Below, one piece after another: positions 7,222 through 15,776 of a DNA stretch of 64,000 nt (its first letter is position 1; every line of letters begins with the position of its first letter). The DNA lies in the NCBI RefSeq assembly GCF_029537735.1, contig NZ_JARPUQ010000002.1, forward strand, positions 74,608-138,607, in the 5' to 3' direction. The notes under the pieces are model-generated. The model was given only the letters and a program-made list of their open reading frames with translations, was not told the DNA's origin and searched no databases. Made by a program: the position numbers and the translations under genes. This stretch comes from Robiginitalea aestuariiviva (GTDB lineage Bacteria; Bacteroidota; Bacteroidia; Flavobacteriales; Flavobacteriaceae).

Positions 7222-8844
7222 ATGGCTGAAATCATAAAAATGCCCCGGCTAAGCGATACCATGGAAGAAGGTACCGTGGCCAAGTGGCTTAAGAAGGTCG
7301 GCGACCCGGTTTCCGAAGGGGACATCCTGGCCGAAATCGAAACCGACAAGGCAACCATGGAATTCGAGTCCTTTTACGAAGGGACACTGCTGCATATCGG
7401 CATCCCCGAAGGCGAAGGCGCCCCGGTGGATGCCCTGCTGGCCATTGTCGGAGAGAAAGGGGAGGATATTTCGGCCCTGCTTAACGGAGGTGCAGCCCCT
7501 GCAACGGATACTAAGGCTGAAGCCCCGGCGGCAGAGACTTCCGCACCGGCTTCATCTCCTGCTGCTCCGGCAGAAGTGCCGGCCGGCGTGGAGATCGTGA
7601 AAATGCCCCGCCTTTCCGACACCATGGAGGAGGGTACCGTAGCTGCCTGGATTAAAAAGGTCGGTGATAGTGTGGAGGAAGGAGACATCCTGGCCGAGAT
7701 TGAGACCGACAAGGCTACCATGGAGTTTGAATCCTTCTATTCCGGCACCCTGCTGCATATTGGGATAGGGGAGGGCGAAACCGCCCCGGTTGATGCCATT
7801 CTGGCCATTATTGGCCCTGAAGGCACCGACGTACAGGCTGTTTTGAATGCCGGCAGTGCCCCTGCACCGGCCGCCCCATCCGAGGAGGCTGCCCCCGCGC
7901 CTGCGGAGCAGCAACCCGAAGCCGGTTCCCAGCCCCAGACCACACAGGCGGACGGCGGCCGTATCCTGGCTTCGCCCCTGGCGCGCCGGATGGCCGAGGA
8001 CCGCGGTATTGACCTGGCACAGGTGAGCGGTTCCGGCGATAACGGACGCATTGTGAAGCGGGACATTGAAAACTTCCAGCCCGCCGCCCAGCCTGCAGCC
8101 CCTGCCGCGGCCCAAGCCGCAGCAGCTGCTTCAGCCCCGGCTCTGGCCGCTCCTGTAGGGGAGGAAAGCGTGGAAGAGGTGAAGAATTCCCAGATGCGGA
8201 AGGTCATCGCCAAGCGCCTGGCAGAATCGAAATTTACTGCTCCCCACTATTACCTGACTATCGAGGTGGATATGGACCAGGCCATGGCGTCCCGCGGGCA
8301 GATCAACAACCTGCCGGATACCAAGGTTTCTTTCAACGACATGGTGGTGAAAGCCTGTGCGATGGCCCTTAAAAAGCACCCGCAGGTCAATACGAGCTGG
8401 AATGGAGATACCACCCGCTACAACGCACATGTGCACATTGGTGTTGCCGTGGCGGTAGAAGACGGCCTGGTGGTCCCGGTATTGAAGTTTACGGACCAGA
8501 TGAGTCTGACTCAGATCGGGGCAGCGGTAAAAGATCTGGCCGGTCGGGCCCGGAACAAAAAAATACAGCCCGCCGAAATGGAGGGCAGCACCTTCACGGT
8601 TTCTAACCTGGGGATGTTTGGAATTCAGGAGTTTACCTCTATCATCAACCAACCCAATTCCGCTATCCTCTCCGTAGGGGCCATTGTGGAAAAGCCCGTG
8701 GTTAAAAACGGGGAAATTGTAGTGGGCCATACCATGACCATTACCCTGGCCTGCGACCACCGTACAGTCGACGGAGCCACCGGGGCGCAATTCCTGCAGA
8801 CCCTCAGGGCCTTCCTGGAGCACCCGGTAACCATGCTGGCGTAA
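7222..8844 (+). CDS. pdhC: dihydrolipoamide acetyltransferase (pyruvate dehydrogenase E2)
   Basis: This is the E2 core, which transfers acetyl groups from lipoyl lysines to CoA. Domains in order: lipoyl domain 1 (about 1-80, Lys43 in ETDKATMEFES), an Ala/Pro/Glu linker, lipoyl domain 2 (about 124-205, Lys164 in the same motif), a second Ala/Pro linker, the peripheral subunit-binding domain (about 247-284), a third Ala-rich linker, and the catalytic domain ending in CDHRTVDGA with His513. Total length is 540 aa. The two lipoyl domains are near copies at protein and DNA level, a tandem intragenic duplication. The stop overlaps the next ATG by one base (TAATG), so it is coupled to the M28 gene. 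Confidence 0.95.
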   Translation: MAEIIKMPRLSDTMEEGTVAKWLKKVGDPVSEGDILAEIETDKATMEFESFYEGTLLHIGIPEGEGAPVDALLAIVGEKGEDISALLNGGAAPATDTKAEAPAAETSAPASSPAAPAEVPAGVEIVKMPRLSDTMEEGTVAAWIKKVGDSVEEGDILAEIETDKATMEFESFYSGTLLHIGIGEGETAPVDAILAIIGPEGTDVQAVLNAGSAPAPAAPSEEAAPAPAEQQPEAGSQPQTTQADGGRILASPLARRMAEDRGIDLAQVSGSGDNGRIVKRDIENFQPAAQPAAPAAAQAAAAASAPALAAPVGEESVEEVKNSQMRKVIAKRLAESKFTAPHYYLTIEVDMDQAMASRGQINNLPDTKVSFNDMVVKACAMALKKHPQVNTSWNGDTTRYNAHVHIGVAVAVEDGLVVPVLKFTDQMSLTQIGAAVKDLAGRARNKKIQPAEMEGSTFTVSNLGMFGIQEFTSIINQPNSAILSVGAIVEKPVVKNGEIVVGHTMTITLACDHRTVDGATGAQFLQTLRAFLEHPVTMLA

Positions 8845-9827
8845 TGCGCGCCTGGGGACTCTCCCGCCTGCGTATCGGGGCCCTTGCTTTGGGCCTTACA
8901 GCCCTGCTGTATGCCTGCGGGGGCGCATCGGTAAAAACCCGGTCCCAGGCCCCGGTCTGGACGGGTTCGGACTCTCTTCGGGTAGCCGGAATCATGGAAT
9001 TCCTCGCCTCCGATGCCCTGAAGGGTAGGGATACCGGATCCCCCGGCCTGGATTCGGCAGCGGCCTTCCTCGAAAACCAGCTGAGGACCTTCGGTTTCCA
9101 GCCCTACTTCAACACCTTTAAGGATACCCTGTCCAATTCCAAGGACCTGGCCTATAACATTGTGGGGTACCTGCCCGGCGCCCACCCGGTTCTCAAAAAC
9201 CAGGTTGTGCTGCTTGGGGCCCATTACGACCATATCGGCATTGTGCCCCTGCAGCAGGGGGACGGGATTGCCAACGGGGCCAACGACAACGCCTCGGGCA
9301 CCACCACTGTGGTGGAACTGGCGCGTTACCTGGGCAGCCGCCCAGCCCCGGCGCGTACCGTTGTGGTGGCTTTTTTCAGTGCGGAAGAACGCGGCCTGCT
9401 GGGGTCCAAGCACCTGGCAGCCCGAATGAAATCCATGGGAGTACCCCTTTATGCCGTGCTCAATTTTGAAATGACCGGGGTGCCCATGGCAGGGAAATCT
9501 TACGCAACCTACCTGACCGGGTTCGATAAATCCAACCTGGCCGAAGTGAGCAACCGGTACGCGGGGGATAACCTGGTGGGATACCTGCCCCAGGCCAGTG
9601 AGTACAATCTCTTTCAGCGCTCGGACAATTATCCTTTCTTCCGGGAATTCGGGATTCCTGCCCATACCTATTCCACCTTCGATTTTACCAACTATGCCTT
9701 TTATCACCAACCCGGTGACGAGGCAGATCAGATGGATTTCGGGCATATGGCGCGGCTGGTTAACCGCTTAACCCCTGTAGTGGAAGGGATCGTCAACGGA
9801 CCCGAAGGCGAACTTAAAACCCAATAA
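8844..9827 (+). CDS. M28-family metallopeptidase lipoprotein
   Basis: This is a secreted, membrane-anchored aminopeptidase-type enzyme of family M28. The 327-aa protein has a lipoprotein signal with lipid-attachment Cys25 (LLYACGG). It shows the zinc motifs GAHYDHIG (about 126-132), NGANDNASGTT (144-154) and SAEERGLLGS (179-188), with later ligands plausible in QRSDNYPFF and the final HQPGDEAD. These agree with a co-catalytic di-zinc site. The substrate cannot be told. It is translationally coupled to pdhC by a one-base overlap and lies 2 bases before the SDR gene, so it shares the pdh transcript although its role is extracytoplasmic. Confidence 0.88.
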   Translation: MRAWGLSRLRIGALALGLTALLYACGGASVKTRSQAPVWTGSDSLRVAGIMEFLASDALKGRDTGSPGLDSAAAFLENQLRTFGFQPYFNTFKDTLSNSKDLAYNIVGYLPGAHPVLKNQVVLLGAHYDHIGIVPLQQGDGIANGANDNASGTTTVVELARYLGSRPAPARTVVVAFFSAEERGLLGSKHLAARMKSMGVPLYAVLNFEMTGVPMAGKSYATYLTGFDKSNLAEVSNRYAGDNLVGYLPQASEYNLFQRSDNYPFFREFGIPAHTYSTFDFTNYAFYHQPGDEADQMDFGHMARLVNRLTPVVEGIVNGPEGELKTQ

Positions 9828-9829
9828 AA

Positions 9830-10510
9830 ATGGCATCTGTTGTAGTGACCGGCACCAGCCGGGGCATCGGACTGGAACTGGTTAAAACCCTGGCTGCCCA
9901 GGGGCATCGCGTCCTGGCCCTGTCGCGCAACCCCGGCCCGTGCCGGGACCTGGGCCTGGAAGCCGTGCACGCCATGCCATTTGACCTGGATTCGGATACC
10001 GCTTTTAATGAAGCCGCCCGCTGGGTGGAAACCTCCTGGGGGAAGGCGGATGTACTGATCCACAACGCGGGCAGCCTGGTCCTGAAACCATTTGTGGAAA
10101 CCACCCCGGAAGATTTTTTGCAGGTCTACCAGGTGAATGTCTTTGGGGTCGCCCGGCTCACCCAGGCCCTGTTGCCGCTACTGCACCCCAAAGGGCATGT
10201 GGTGGCCATCAGTTCCATGGGGGGTATTCAAGGCAGCGCCAAGTTCCCGGGCCTTGCGGCGTACAGTTCCAGTAAGGGGGCGGTTATCACGCTTATGGAA
10301 CTCCTGGCCGAGGAGTTCAAGGAAACGGGCCCCTCTTTCAATACCCTGGCCTTGGGGGCGGTACAAACGGAGATGCTGGAGGCGGCCTTTCCGGGGTACC
10401 AGGCCCCGGTTACTGCGGCCGAAATGGCCGAGTACATTGCCCGGTTTGCCTTAACCGGCCACCGGTACTACAATGGGAAGGTGTTGCAAGTGAGCAATTC
10501 TACTCCCTGA
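9830..10510 (+). CDS. short-chain dehydrogenase/reductase
   Basis: This 226-aa NAD(P)-dependent oxidoreductase has the classical SDR layout: TGTSRGIG at 7-14, HNAG at 78-81, the catalytic serine pair in AISSM (128-129) and YSSSK with Tyr145 and Lys149. The substrate is unknown, and the fold is FabG-like. It is the last gene of the pdhA-pdhC-M28 run, 2 bases after the peptidase. Its 3' end overlaps the convergent lipoprotein gene by 11 bases. Confidence 0.87.
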   Translation: MASVVVTGTSRGIGLELVKTLAAQGHRVLALSRNPGPCRDLGLEAVHAMPFDLDSDTAFNEAARWVETSWGKADVLIHNAGSLVLKPFVETTPEDFLQVYQVNVFGVARLTQALLPLLHPKGHVVAISSMGGIQGSAKFPGLAAYSSSKGAVITLMELLAEEFKETGPSFNTLALGAVQTEMLEAAFPGYQAPVTAAEMAEYIARFALTGHRYYNGKVLQVSNSTP

Positions 10511-10916
10511 GTTCCGCGATTTTCCGGAATCGGTATACGCAGGGCTCGTCACAGGGATAGTACAGCAGCAAAAAGCCATTTTCCAGGCGTCCCTGGACGC
10601 TGTTCACCAGGGACCCGTCGCAGGGGATCAGCAGTTCGGATTCCCCTATCCGTGAATATTCCCCGCTCAGGAGCTTTCCTTCCTCAATCCCGCGACAGAC
10701 ATCGTAGTTGGCATCAAAGCGGTTTTCCGATTTCAGCAGCAGGGTATATCCGGCATCGCTGGGGCGAAATTCCCCGCTCCCGTCCCCCGGGTCAAACAGG
10801 ACTTCGGTGAGCAGCCAGGTGCCTTCCAGCAGGTAGGGGTTTACGCGATCGTCCCAATCGCTTTGGCACCCCAGCAGCATCCCTGCAGCCATACATAGAA
10901 TTACAAGGCTTCGCAT
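10500..10916 (-). CDS. small lipoprotein, lipocalin-like, unknown function
   Basis: No specific family was recognised. From the ATG at 10916 the product is 138 aa, with a lipoprotein signal whose lipobox is LLGC (Cys17). After it come LLEGTWLLTEVLFDP, a run of short strands (YTLLLKSENRFDANYDVC, SGEYSRIG, SELLIPC) and a Cys-rich end (YYPCDEPCVYRF). This resembles the META/lipocalin-like lipoproteins common in Bacteroidota. The frame is open to a second ATG at 10940, eight codons upstream. The chosen start gives the tighter signal peptide. It overlaps the convergent SDR by 11 bases. Confidence 0.65.
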   Translation of the reverse strand: MRSLVILCMAAGMLLGCQSDWDDRVNPYLLEGTWLLTEVLFDPGDGSGEFRPSDAGYTLLLKSENRFDANYDVCRGIEEGKLLSGEYSRIGESELLIPCDGSLVNSVQGRLENGFLLLYYPCDEPCVYRFRKIAELRE

Positions 10917-10988
10917 CTGTCCAAGATACACTATTTTCACCCAATTTGATTTTCAGGCAGCAGCCTTCCCGTCCTTGGGCGAAATAGC

Positions 10989-10996
10989 TACTTTTG
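10989..10996 (+). promoter_or_regulatory. sprT-like gene -7 element (TACTTTTG)
   Basis: TACTTTTG matches TAnnTTTG exactly and ends 5 bases before the ATG at 11002, so a transcript from it would be leaderless or nearly so. It also supports rejecting the upstream in-frame start at 10975. Confidence 0.55.
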
Positions 10997-11001
10997 CCGG
11001 T

Positions 11002-11604
11002 ATGGAAGCCGCCCTTGAACCCTATGTGCCTGCCCGCGCCCTGGCCCCCTGTATGGACCTGATCCGGGCCCACGGGGTGCATCTGAAAATTGTGCGCAGC
11101 CGGCAAACCCGCCACGGGGATTACCGCCGCTTGCCTGGTGGGGGGCACCAGATCACCGTCAATGCCATGGGCAACCCCTACCGGTTTTTGATGACCCTGG
11201 TCCATGAAATTGCCCATCTGGTGGCCTTTGAACGCTACGGGCACGGTATCAAACCGCATGGGCGGGAGTGGAAACACACCTTCCAGCACCTGATGCTGCC
11301 CTTTTTGCGACCCGATATTTTCCCTGACCGGCTGCTGCCGCTGTTGGCGGCCCATTTCCGAAATCCCAGGGCCAGCAGCAGTACGGACAGCGCCCTGGCC
11401 GTGGCCTTAAAGGTGTACGACCCGGGAGACCGGCCGCCCCTGGTCTATGAATTGCCTGAGGGCTGCCTCTTTCGCCTCGGGAACGGACAGGTATTCCGCA
11501 AGGGCCCGCGCCAGATAAAACGGTACCGGTGTATGGAAGTTGCCACCGGAAAATTGTATCTTTTTCAACCCCATGCAGAAGTTGAACTGCTAAGTGAAAC
11601 CTAA
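11002..11604 (+). CDS. SprT-like zinc metallopeptidase domain protein
   Basis: The 200-aa cytoplasmic protein carries a zincin motif HEIAH (68-72) followed by KPHGREWKHTF, whose His86 is the likely third ligand, as in SprT/Spartan-type proteins. The C-terminal part (CLFRLGNGQVFRKGPRQIKRYRCMEVATGKLYLF) is a small basic beta-ribbon with only two cysteines, so a full zinc ribbon is doubtful. Function in bacteria is unsettled; the eukaryotic relatives repair DNA-protein crosslinks. The stop lies one base before the manC ATG, so the two are probably co-transcribed. Confidence 0.8.
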   Translation: MEAALEPYVPARALAPCMDLIRAHGVHLKIVRSRQTRHGDYRRLPGGGHQITVNAMGNPYRFLMTLVHEIAHLVAFERYGHGIKPHGREWKHTFQHLMLPFLRPDIFPDRLLPLLAAHFRNPRASSSTDSALAVALKVYDPGDRPPLVYELPEGCLFRLGNGQVFRKGPRQIKRYRCMEVATGKLYLFQPHAEVELLSET

Positions 11605-11605
11605 T

Positions 11606-12694
11606 ATGAAATCATCCCAATACTACGCCGTACTCATGGCCGGGGGGGTGGGTTCCCGGTTCTGGCCGGTCAGTACCCGCAACTTCCCGAAACAATTCCA
11701 CGACATGCTGGGCACCGGAGAATCCCTGCTGCAGAAAACCTTTGGCCGCCTGGCCCGTTTTATCCCGGAAGACCAGATCTATATCCTTACCAACGCCCGG
11801 TATACGGACCTGGTACTGGAACAATTGCCCGGAATCCAACCGGAGCAGGTGGTCCCGGAGCCTGCCATGCGCAATACGGCCCCCTGCATCCTCTATGCAG
11901 CCCTTAAGATTCGCAAAAAGAACCCGGACGCCCTGATGCTGGTAGCTCCCAGCGACCACTGGATTGAAGATGAGGCCGCTTTTGAGAAAGACGTCCTGGA
12001 GTGTTTTGAACGCTCCAATACTTCCGATGCCCTCTGTACCCTGGGGATACAGCCCACCTTTCCGAACACCGGGTTCGGGTATATCGAATTTGATCCGGCC
12101 CAGCGGGAGGCCGCCGGCCTGAAGAAGGTCCTGCAATTCCGGGAAAAACCGGATTACGAAACGGCCCGTGGGTTTTTGAAACAAGGGAATTTCCTTTGGA
12201 ATGCCGGAATTTTCGCCTGGAGTGCCCGGGCCATCGCGGAGGCCTTTCAGCAATACCAGCCGGAGCAATACGCCCTGCTGTCTGCGGGGGAAGCTGTTCT
12301 GAATACCCCGGAAGAGGCGGATTTTATCGTTTCGGAATACCCCAAAGCCGAAAACATCTCCATCGACTACGCCATTATGGAGCGTTCGGACCAGGTTTTC
12401 GTACTGCCGGCGCGTTTTGACTGGAACGACCTGGGCACCTGGGGTTCCCTCTACGACAAGATGGACAAACGGCAAGATGCCAATGCTATAGTGCAGGGGC
12501 GGGTCCTGACCCAGGACAGCTCCGGAAACATGATCCGCCTGCCGGAAGGCAAGATAGGGGTGGTAGAAGGCCTTACGGACTATATAGTCGTGGACCAGGG
12601 CGATGTCCTGTTGATCATGCCCCGGGAGAAGGAACAGGAAATCAAGCAATGGGTGGCCCGGGTGGGCGATACCTTTGGAGACCAGCACATCTGA
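11606..12694 (+). CDS. manC: mannose-1-phosphate guanylyltransferase
   Basis: The enzyme makes GDP-mannose from mannose-1-phosphate and GTP for surface polysaccharides and glycosylation. The 362-aa protein starts with the nucleotidyltransferase signature LMAGGVGSRFWPVSTRNFPK (10-29), then VVPEPAMRNTAP and APSDHWI. The sugar-binding segment FREKPDYETA and GNFLWNAGIFAW follow, then SIDYAIMERSD and FDWNDLGTWGSLY. It has the single-domain length of Bacteroidota ManC, without a C-terminal isomerase domain. A GTG at 11594 is in frame, but the ATG at 11606, just after the upstream stop, is preferred. Confidence 0.92.
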   Translation: MKSSQYYAVLMAGGVGSRFWPVSTRNFPKQFHDMLGTGESLLQKTFGRLARFIPEDQIYILTNARYTDLVLEQLPGIQPEQVVPEPAMRNTAPCILYAALKIRKKNPDALMLVAPSDHWIEDEAAFEKDVLECFERSNTSDALCTLGIQPTFPNTGFGYIEFDPAQREAAGLKKVLQFREKPDYETARGFLKQGNFLWNAGIFAWSARAIAEAFQQYQPEQYALLSAGEAVLNTPEEADFIVSEYPKAENISIDYAIMERSDQVFVLPARFDWNDLGTWGSLYDKMDKRQDANAIVQGRVLTQDSSGNMIRLPEGKIGVVEGLTDYIVVDQGDVLLIMPREKEQEIKQWVARVGDTFGDQHI

Positions 12695-12695
12695 T

Positions 12696-14162
12696 ATGGA
12701 ACAACCGATAAAAGGCAGCCAGGTGCCGCCTTCACACCCGGAACAGGAGACCGGGGAGGAAGTCAAAAAGGACTTTAAAGGCCTGCTGGGCAGTGTCCGG
12801 AAATTCCTGGGTGAACTCCTGGACATCCGCAGCAATACGGACCAGGAAGCAGCCAAGGAAGCCATCATTGCGGACATCCCCTTTAAGGGGCACACCGCCT
12901 GGATCCTGATCTGTTCGATCTTTATCGCCTCCGTGGGCCTGAACGCCAACAGTACGGCTGTGGTGATCGGCGCCATGTTGATTTCCCCCCTCATGGGTCC
13001 TATCCTGGGGATTGGGATGTCCATAGCCATTAACGACATCGATACCCTGCGCCGCTCCCTGAAGAACTTTACGGTGATGGTGGTGCTGAGCGTGCTAACG
13101 GCCTACCTCTTTTTTGAGTTGTTTCCGCTGCGGGACGAAAGTTCCGAGTTACTTGCGCGTACGGCCCCGGATATCCGGGATGTGCTGATCGCCTTTTTTG
13201 GCGGCCTGGCCCTGGTCATTGCCCGGGCCAAAAAGGGCACCATTGCCAGCGTGATTTTTGGGGTGGCCATTGCCACTGCCCTGATGCCGCCACTGTGTAC
13301 TGTGGGGTTTGGGTTGGCCATCAGCAACTGGGAGTACGCCTGGGGCGCCCTGTACCTCTTTACCATCAACACTATTTTTATCGCCCTGGCAACCTTCCTG
13401 GTGCTGAAGCTGCTGCGCTTCCCCATGGTGCGCTATGTGAACTCCCGCCGCCGCCGGCTGATAGCCCGTATCGCTTCCCTGGTTGCCATCGGGGTGATGG
13501 TCCCTGCGGGGTATACCTTCTACCAGGTATTCCAGGAATCCCGTTTTCGCAGTCAGGCCCAGGAATTCATTTCCGAGACGATTGGGGTGTACCACTTCCC
13601 CGGCAACGGCCGCTTTATGCCCAACCTCTCCCAAATCCTGTATACGGACGAGGAAAACTCCTCTATTGAACTGGTGTGTATGGGGGACGACGTTATCCCG
13701 GAAAACGTAATCCAGTCCTGGAGGGCGCGCAAAGACCAGTATTCCAAACTCGGGCAGACCGACCTGAAGATTGTGCAGGGCGGGCAGGACGATTCCGAGC
13801 AGAAGTTCCGGTATGTAAACGAATTGTACGAGGCCAAGAAAGCCGAATTGCTGAACAAGGACGAGCGCATCCGCCTGCTGGAAGAGGAGCTTTCCCAGAT
13901 GCAGAGCTTTTCCTCGGCCCTATTGCCCTTTAGCGATATAACGGCAGAAGCCCGGGCCAACTACGAAGACCTGGCGGGGCTGGGCTTTGCCTATACCCTG
14001 CAGACGGATTTTACCAAAACGGACACCATTCCGGTCTTTGAGGTGCGCTGGAAGGAAAATGTTCCCCCGGCACGGCAGGAGGAAAACCTCAAAAAAATGG
14101 CCGGCTGGCTGCAGGTACGGCTAAAGAACCCGAAGATACAGGTGCGGGAGGCCGGGGGTTAG
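12696..14162 (+). CDS. DUF389 family membrane protein
   Basis: The 488-aa protein has a charged N-terminus (about 60 aa), then the DUF389 hydrophobic core. That core starts near KGHTAWILICSIFIASVGLNANS and includes AVVIGAMLISPLMGPILGIG, a family hallmark, and ATALMPPLCTVGFGLA. About six or seven membrane segments are visible up to residue 290. A soluble C-terminal region of some 190 residues follows, with a coiled-coil-like stretch (NKDERIRLLEEELSQMQS). The biochemical role of the family is unknown. It is one base after the manC stop, and its own stop overlaps the convergent ABC ATPase gene by 4 bases (TTAG). Confidence 0.85.
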   Translation: MEQPIKGSQVPPSHPEQETGEEVKKDFKGLLGSVRKFLGELLDIRSNTDQEAAKEAIIADIPFKGHTAWILICSIFIASVGLNANSTAVVIGAMLISPLMGPILGIGMSIAINDIDTLRRSLKNFTVMVVLSVLTAYLFFELFPLRDESSELLARTAPDIRDVLIAFFGGLALVIARAKKGTIASVIFGVAIATALMPPLCTVGFGLAISNWEYAWGALYLFTINTIFIALATFLVLKLLRFPMVRYVNSRRRRLIARIASLVAIGVMVPAGYTFYQVFQESRFRSQAQEFISETIGVYHFPGNGRFMPNLSQILYTDEENSSIELVCMGDDVIPENVIQSWRARKDQYSKLGQTDLKIVQGGQDDSEQKFRYVNELYEAKKAELLNKDERIRLLEEELSQMQSFSSALLPFSDITAEARANYEDLAGLGFAYTLQTDFTKTDTIPVFEVRWKENVPPARQEENLKKMAGWLQVRLKNPKIQVREAGG

Positions 14163-14926
14163 TTCCGTTCCTCAATATACATCTGCCGGACCTTCTTAAA
14201 GAGCTCGGAGGAATAGACAAAGTTGGTTACCGCTTCGTTATCGGTACGGAAGATATCTTTATTGGAGCCTTCCCAGGCTTTCCATCCGTCCTTTAGAAAG
14301 ACGATTTTCTCCCCGATCTCCATTACGGAATTCATGTCGTGGGTATTGATTACCGTGGTGATGTTGTATTCCCGGGTAATCTCCTGGATCAGGTTGTCGA
14401 TCAGGATGGCGGTTTTGGGGTCCAGCCCGGAATTGGGCTCGTCACAGAACAGGTATTTGGGGTTCATCACAATGGCGCGCGCAATGGCGACCCGTTTCTG
14501 CATCCCCCCGGAAATTTCGGCCGGGTACTTCTTGTGGGCGTCCACCAGGTTTACGCGTTTCAGCACAAAATCCACCCGGTCCTGCATCTCCGAGCGGGAC
14601 TGCTGGGTGAACATATCCAGGGGGAACATCACATTGCCCTCCACGGTCATGGAGTCGAACAGGGCGCTGCCCTGAAAGACCATCCCCATCTCCTGCCGGA
14701 GGTTGCGTTTCTCCTTCAGGGTCATCTCCGAATAGTCCTGCCCCTCGTAGCAGATATGGCCCTCGTCCGGGGTAATGAGCCCCAGCATACACTTCATGAA
14801 TACGGTTTTCCCGGATCCGCTTTGCCCGATAATCAGGTTGGTCTTGCCTTTTTCAAAGGTGGTGGAAATCCCTTTGAGGACTTCCGATTTTCCGAAGGAT
14901 TTATGCAAATCGCGTACTTCTATCAT
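14159..14926 (-). CDS. ABC transporter ATPase, MlaF-like
   Basis: This is the ATP-binding subunit of a predicted lipid/organic-solvent (Mla/MCE-type) ABC transporter acting at the inner membrane. The 255-aa protein has Walker A GQSGSGKT (34-41), the Q-loop in GMVFQGSALFDSMTV, the signature SGGMQKR (139-145), Walker B YLFCDEP (158-164) and the H-loop in INTHDM. The FDSMTV and PNSGLDP patterns are typical of MlaF/Mkl proteins. The start codon overlaps the permease stop by one base (TGATG), indicating coupling. No MCE-domain protein follows here. It runs convergent to the DUF389 gene. Confidence 0.9.
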   Translation of the reverse strand: MIEVRDLHKSFGKSEVLKGISTTFEKGKTNLIIGQSGSGKTVFMKCMLGLITPDEGHICYEGQDYSEMTLKEKRNLRQEMGMVFQGSALFDSMTVEGNVMFPLDMFTQQSRSEMQDRVDFVLKRVNLVDAHKKYPAEISGGMQKRVAIARAIVMNPKYLFCDEPNSGLDPKTAILIDNLIQEITREYNITTVINTHDMNSVMEIGEKIVFLKDGWKAWEGSNKDIFRTDNEAVTNFVYSSELFKKVRQMYIEERN

Positions 14927-15663
14927 CAGCCGAGCAGTAATTGGGTGAGCAGGTAATTCATGACGATCAGCACCACACTGGTCCATACGAAGGAAACCGT
15001 GGCGGCCTTGCCTACCTCCAGCGCTCCTCCTTTCATATAATACCCATGGTAGGAAGGTACCGTGGCAATGATAAAGGCAAACACCACCGACTTTATAAAA
15101 GAATAGGTCACATGGAAGGGGATAAAATCCAGTTGCAGCCCCTGTACAAAGTCTGCGCTGGAGGTAAACCCGCCAAAGACCCCGGCAATCCACCCGCCCA
15201 GGATCCCGATATACATGGCGATGGCCACCACAAAGGGGTAGAGGAACATGGCCACGATCTTAGGAAAAACAAGGTAGTTCAGGGAATTCACACCCATAAC
15301 CTCCAGGGCGTCGATCTGTTCGGTTACCCGCATGGTGCCAATGCTCGAAGTGATGTAGGACCCAACCTTCCCGGCCATGATGATGGAGGTAAAGGTGGGG
15401 GCGAACTCCAGGATTACGGACTGCCGCGTGGCAAACCCGATCAGGTTTTTGGGGATAAGCGGGTTGCTGATGTTCAGGGCCGTCTGAATGGCGACCACCC
15501 CGCCCATAAAGAAGGAAATAAAGATGATGATGCCCAGGGAACCATAGATCAGTTCGTCAATCTCCTTAAGGATCAGGGAGCGCATTACATGCCATTTGGT
15601 GGGTTTTCGGAACAAATCCACCACCATAATCGCATAACTCCCGATGGAGGTCATATAACTCAT
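14926..15663 (-). CDS. ABC transporter permease, MlaE family
   Basis: This is the integral membrane permease of an Mla-type phospholipid transport system. The 245-aa protein has the MlaE core: GGVVAIQTALN, SVILEFAPTFTSIIMAGKVG, SYITSSIGTMRVTEQIDALEVMG (the conserved coupling region) and PKIVAMFLYPFV, with about five membrane segments. It is first in a two-gene operon with the ATPase. The MCE substrate-binding partner must be encoded elsewhere. It is divergent from the phosphatase gene across 113 bases. Confidence 0.9.
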   Translation of the reverse strand: MSYMTSIGSYAIMVVDLFRKPTKWHVMRSLILKEIDELIYGSLGIIIFISFFMGGVVAIQTALNISNPLIPKNLIGFATRQSVILEFAPTFTSIIMAGKVGSYITSSIGTMRVTEQIDALEVMGVNSLNYLVFPKIVAMFLYPFVVAIAMYIGILGGWIAGVFGGFTSSADFVQGLQLDFIPFHVTYSFIKSVVFAFIIATVPSYHGYYMKGGALEVGKAATVSFVWTSVVLIVMNYLLTQLLLG

Positions 15664-15776
15664 AGGTTCCGTATGGGGTTGAGGCCCTAAAAATAAGAAA
15701 CTTCATGTTCATTTAACCCCAAGGAATGGGTGGAATTGGTCCGATTCCGTAATTTTAGGGACCAAATGATCCTTCT

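Noticed and set aside
14159-15193. Longer version of the MlaF-like ATPase starting at 15193
   Set aside because: The upstream 89 codons lie inside the permease gene in another frame and look non-coding. MIEVRDLHKSFG at 14926 is the family start.
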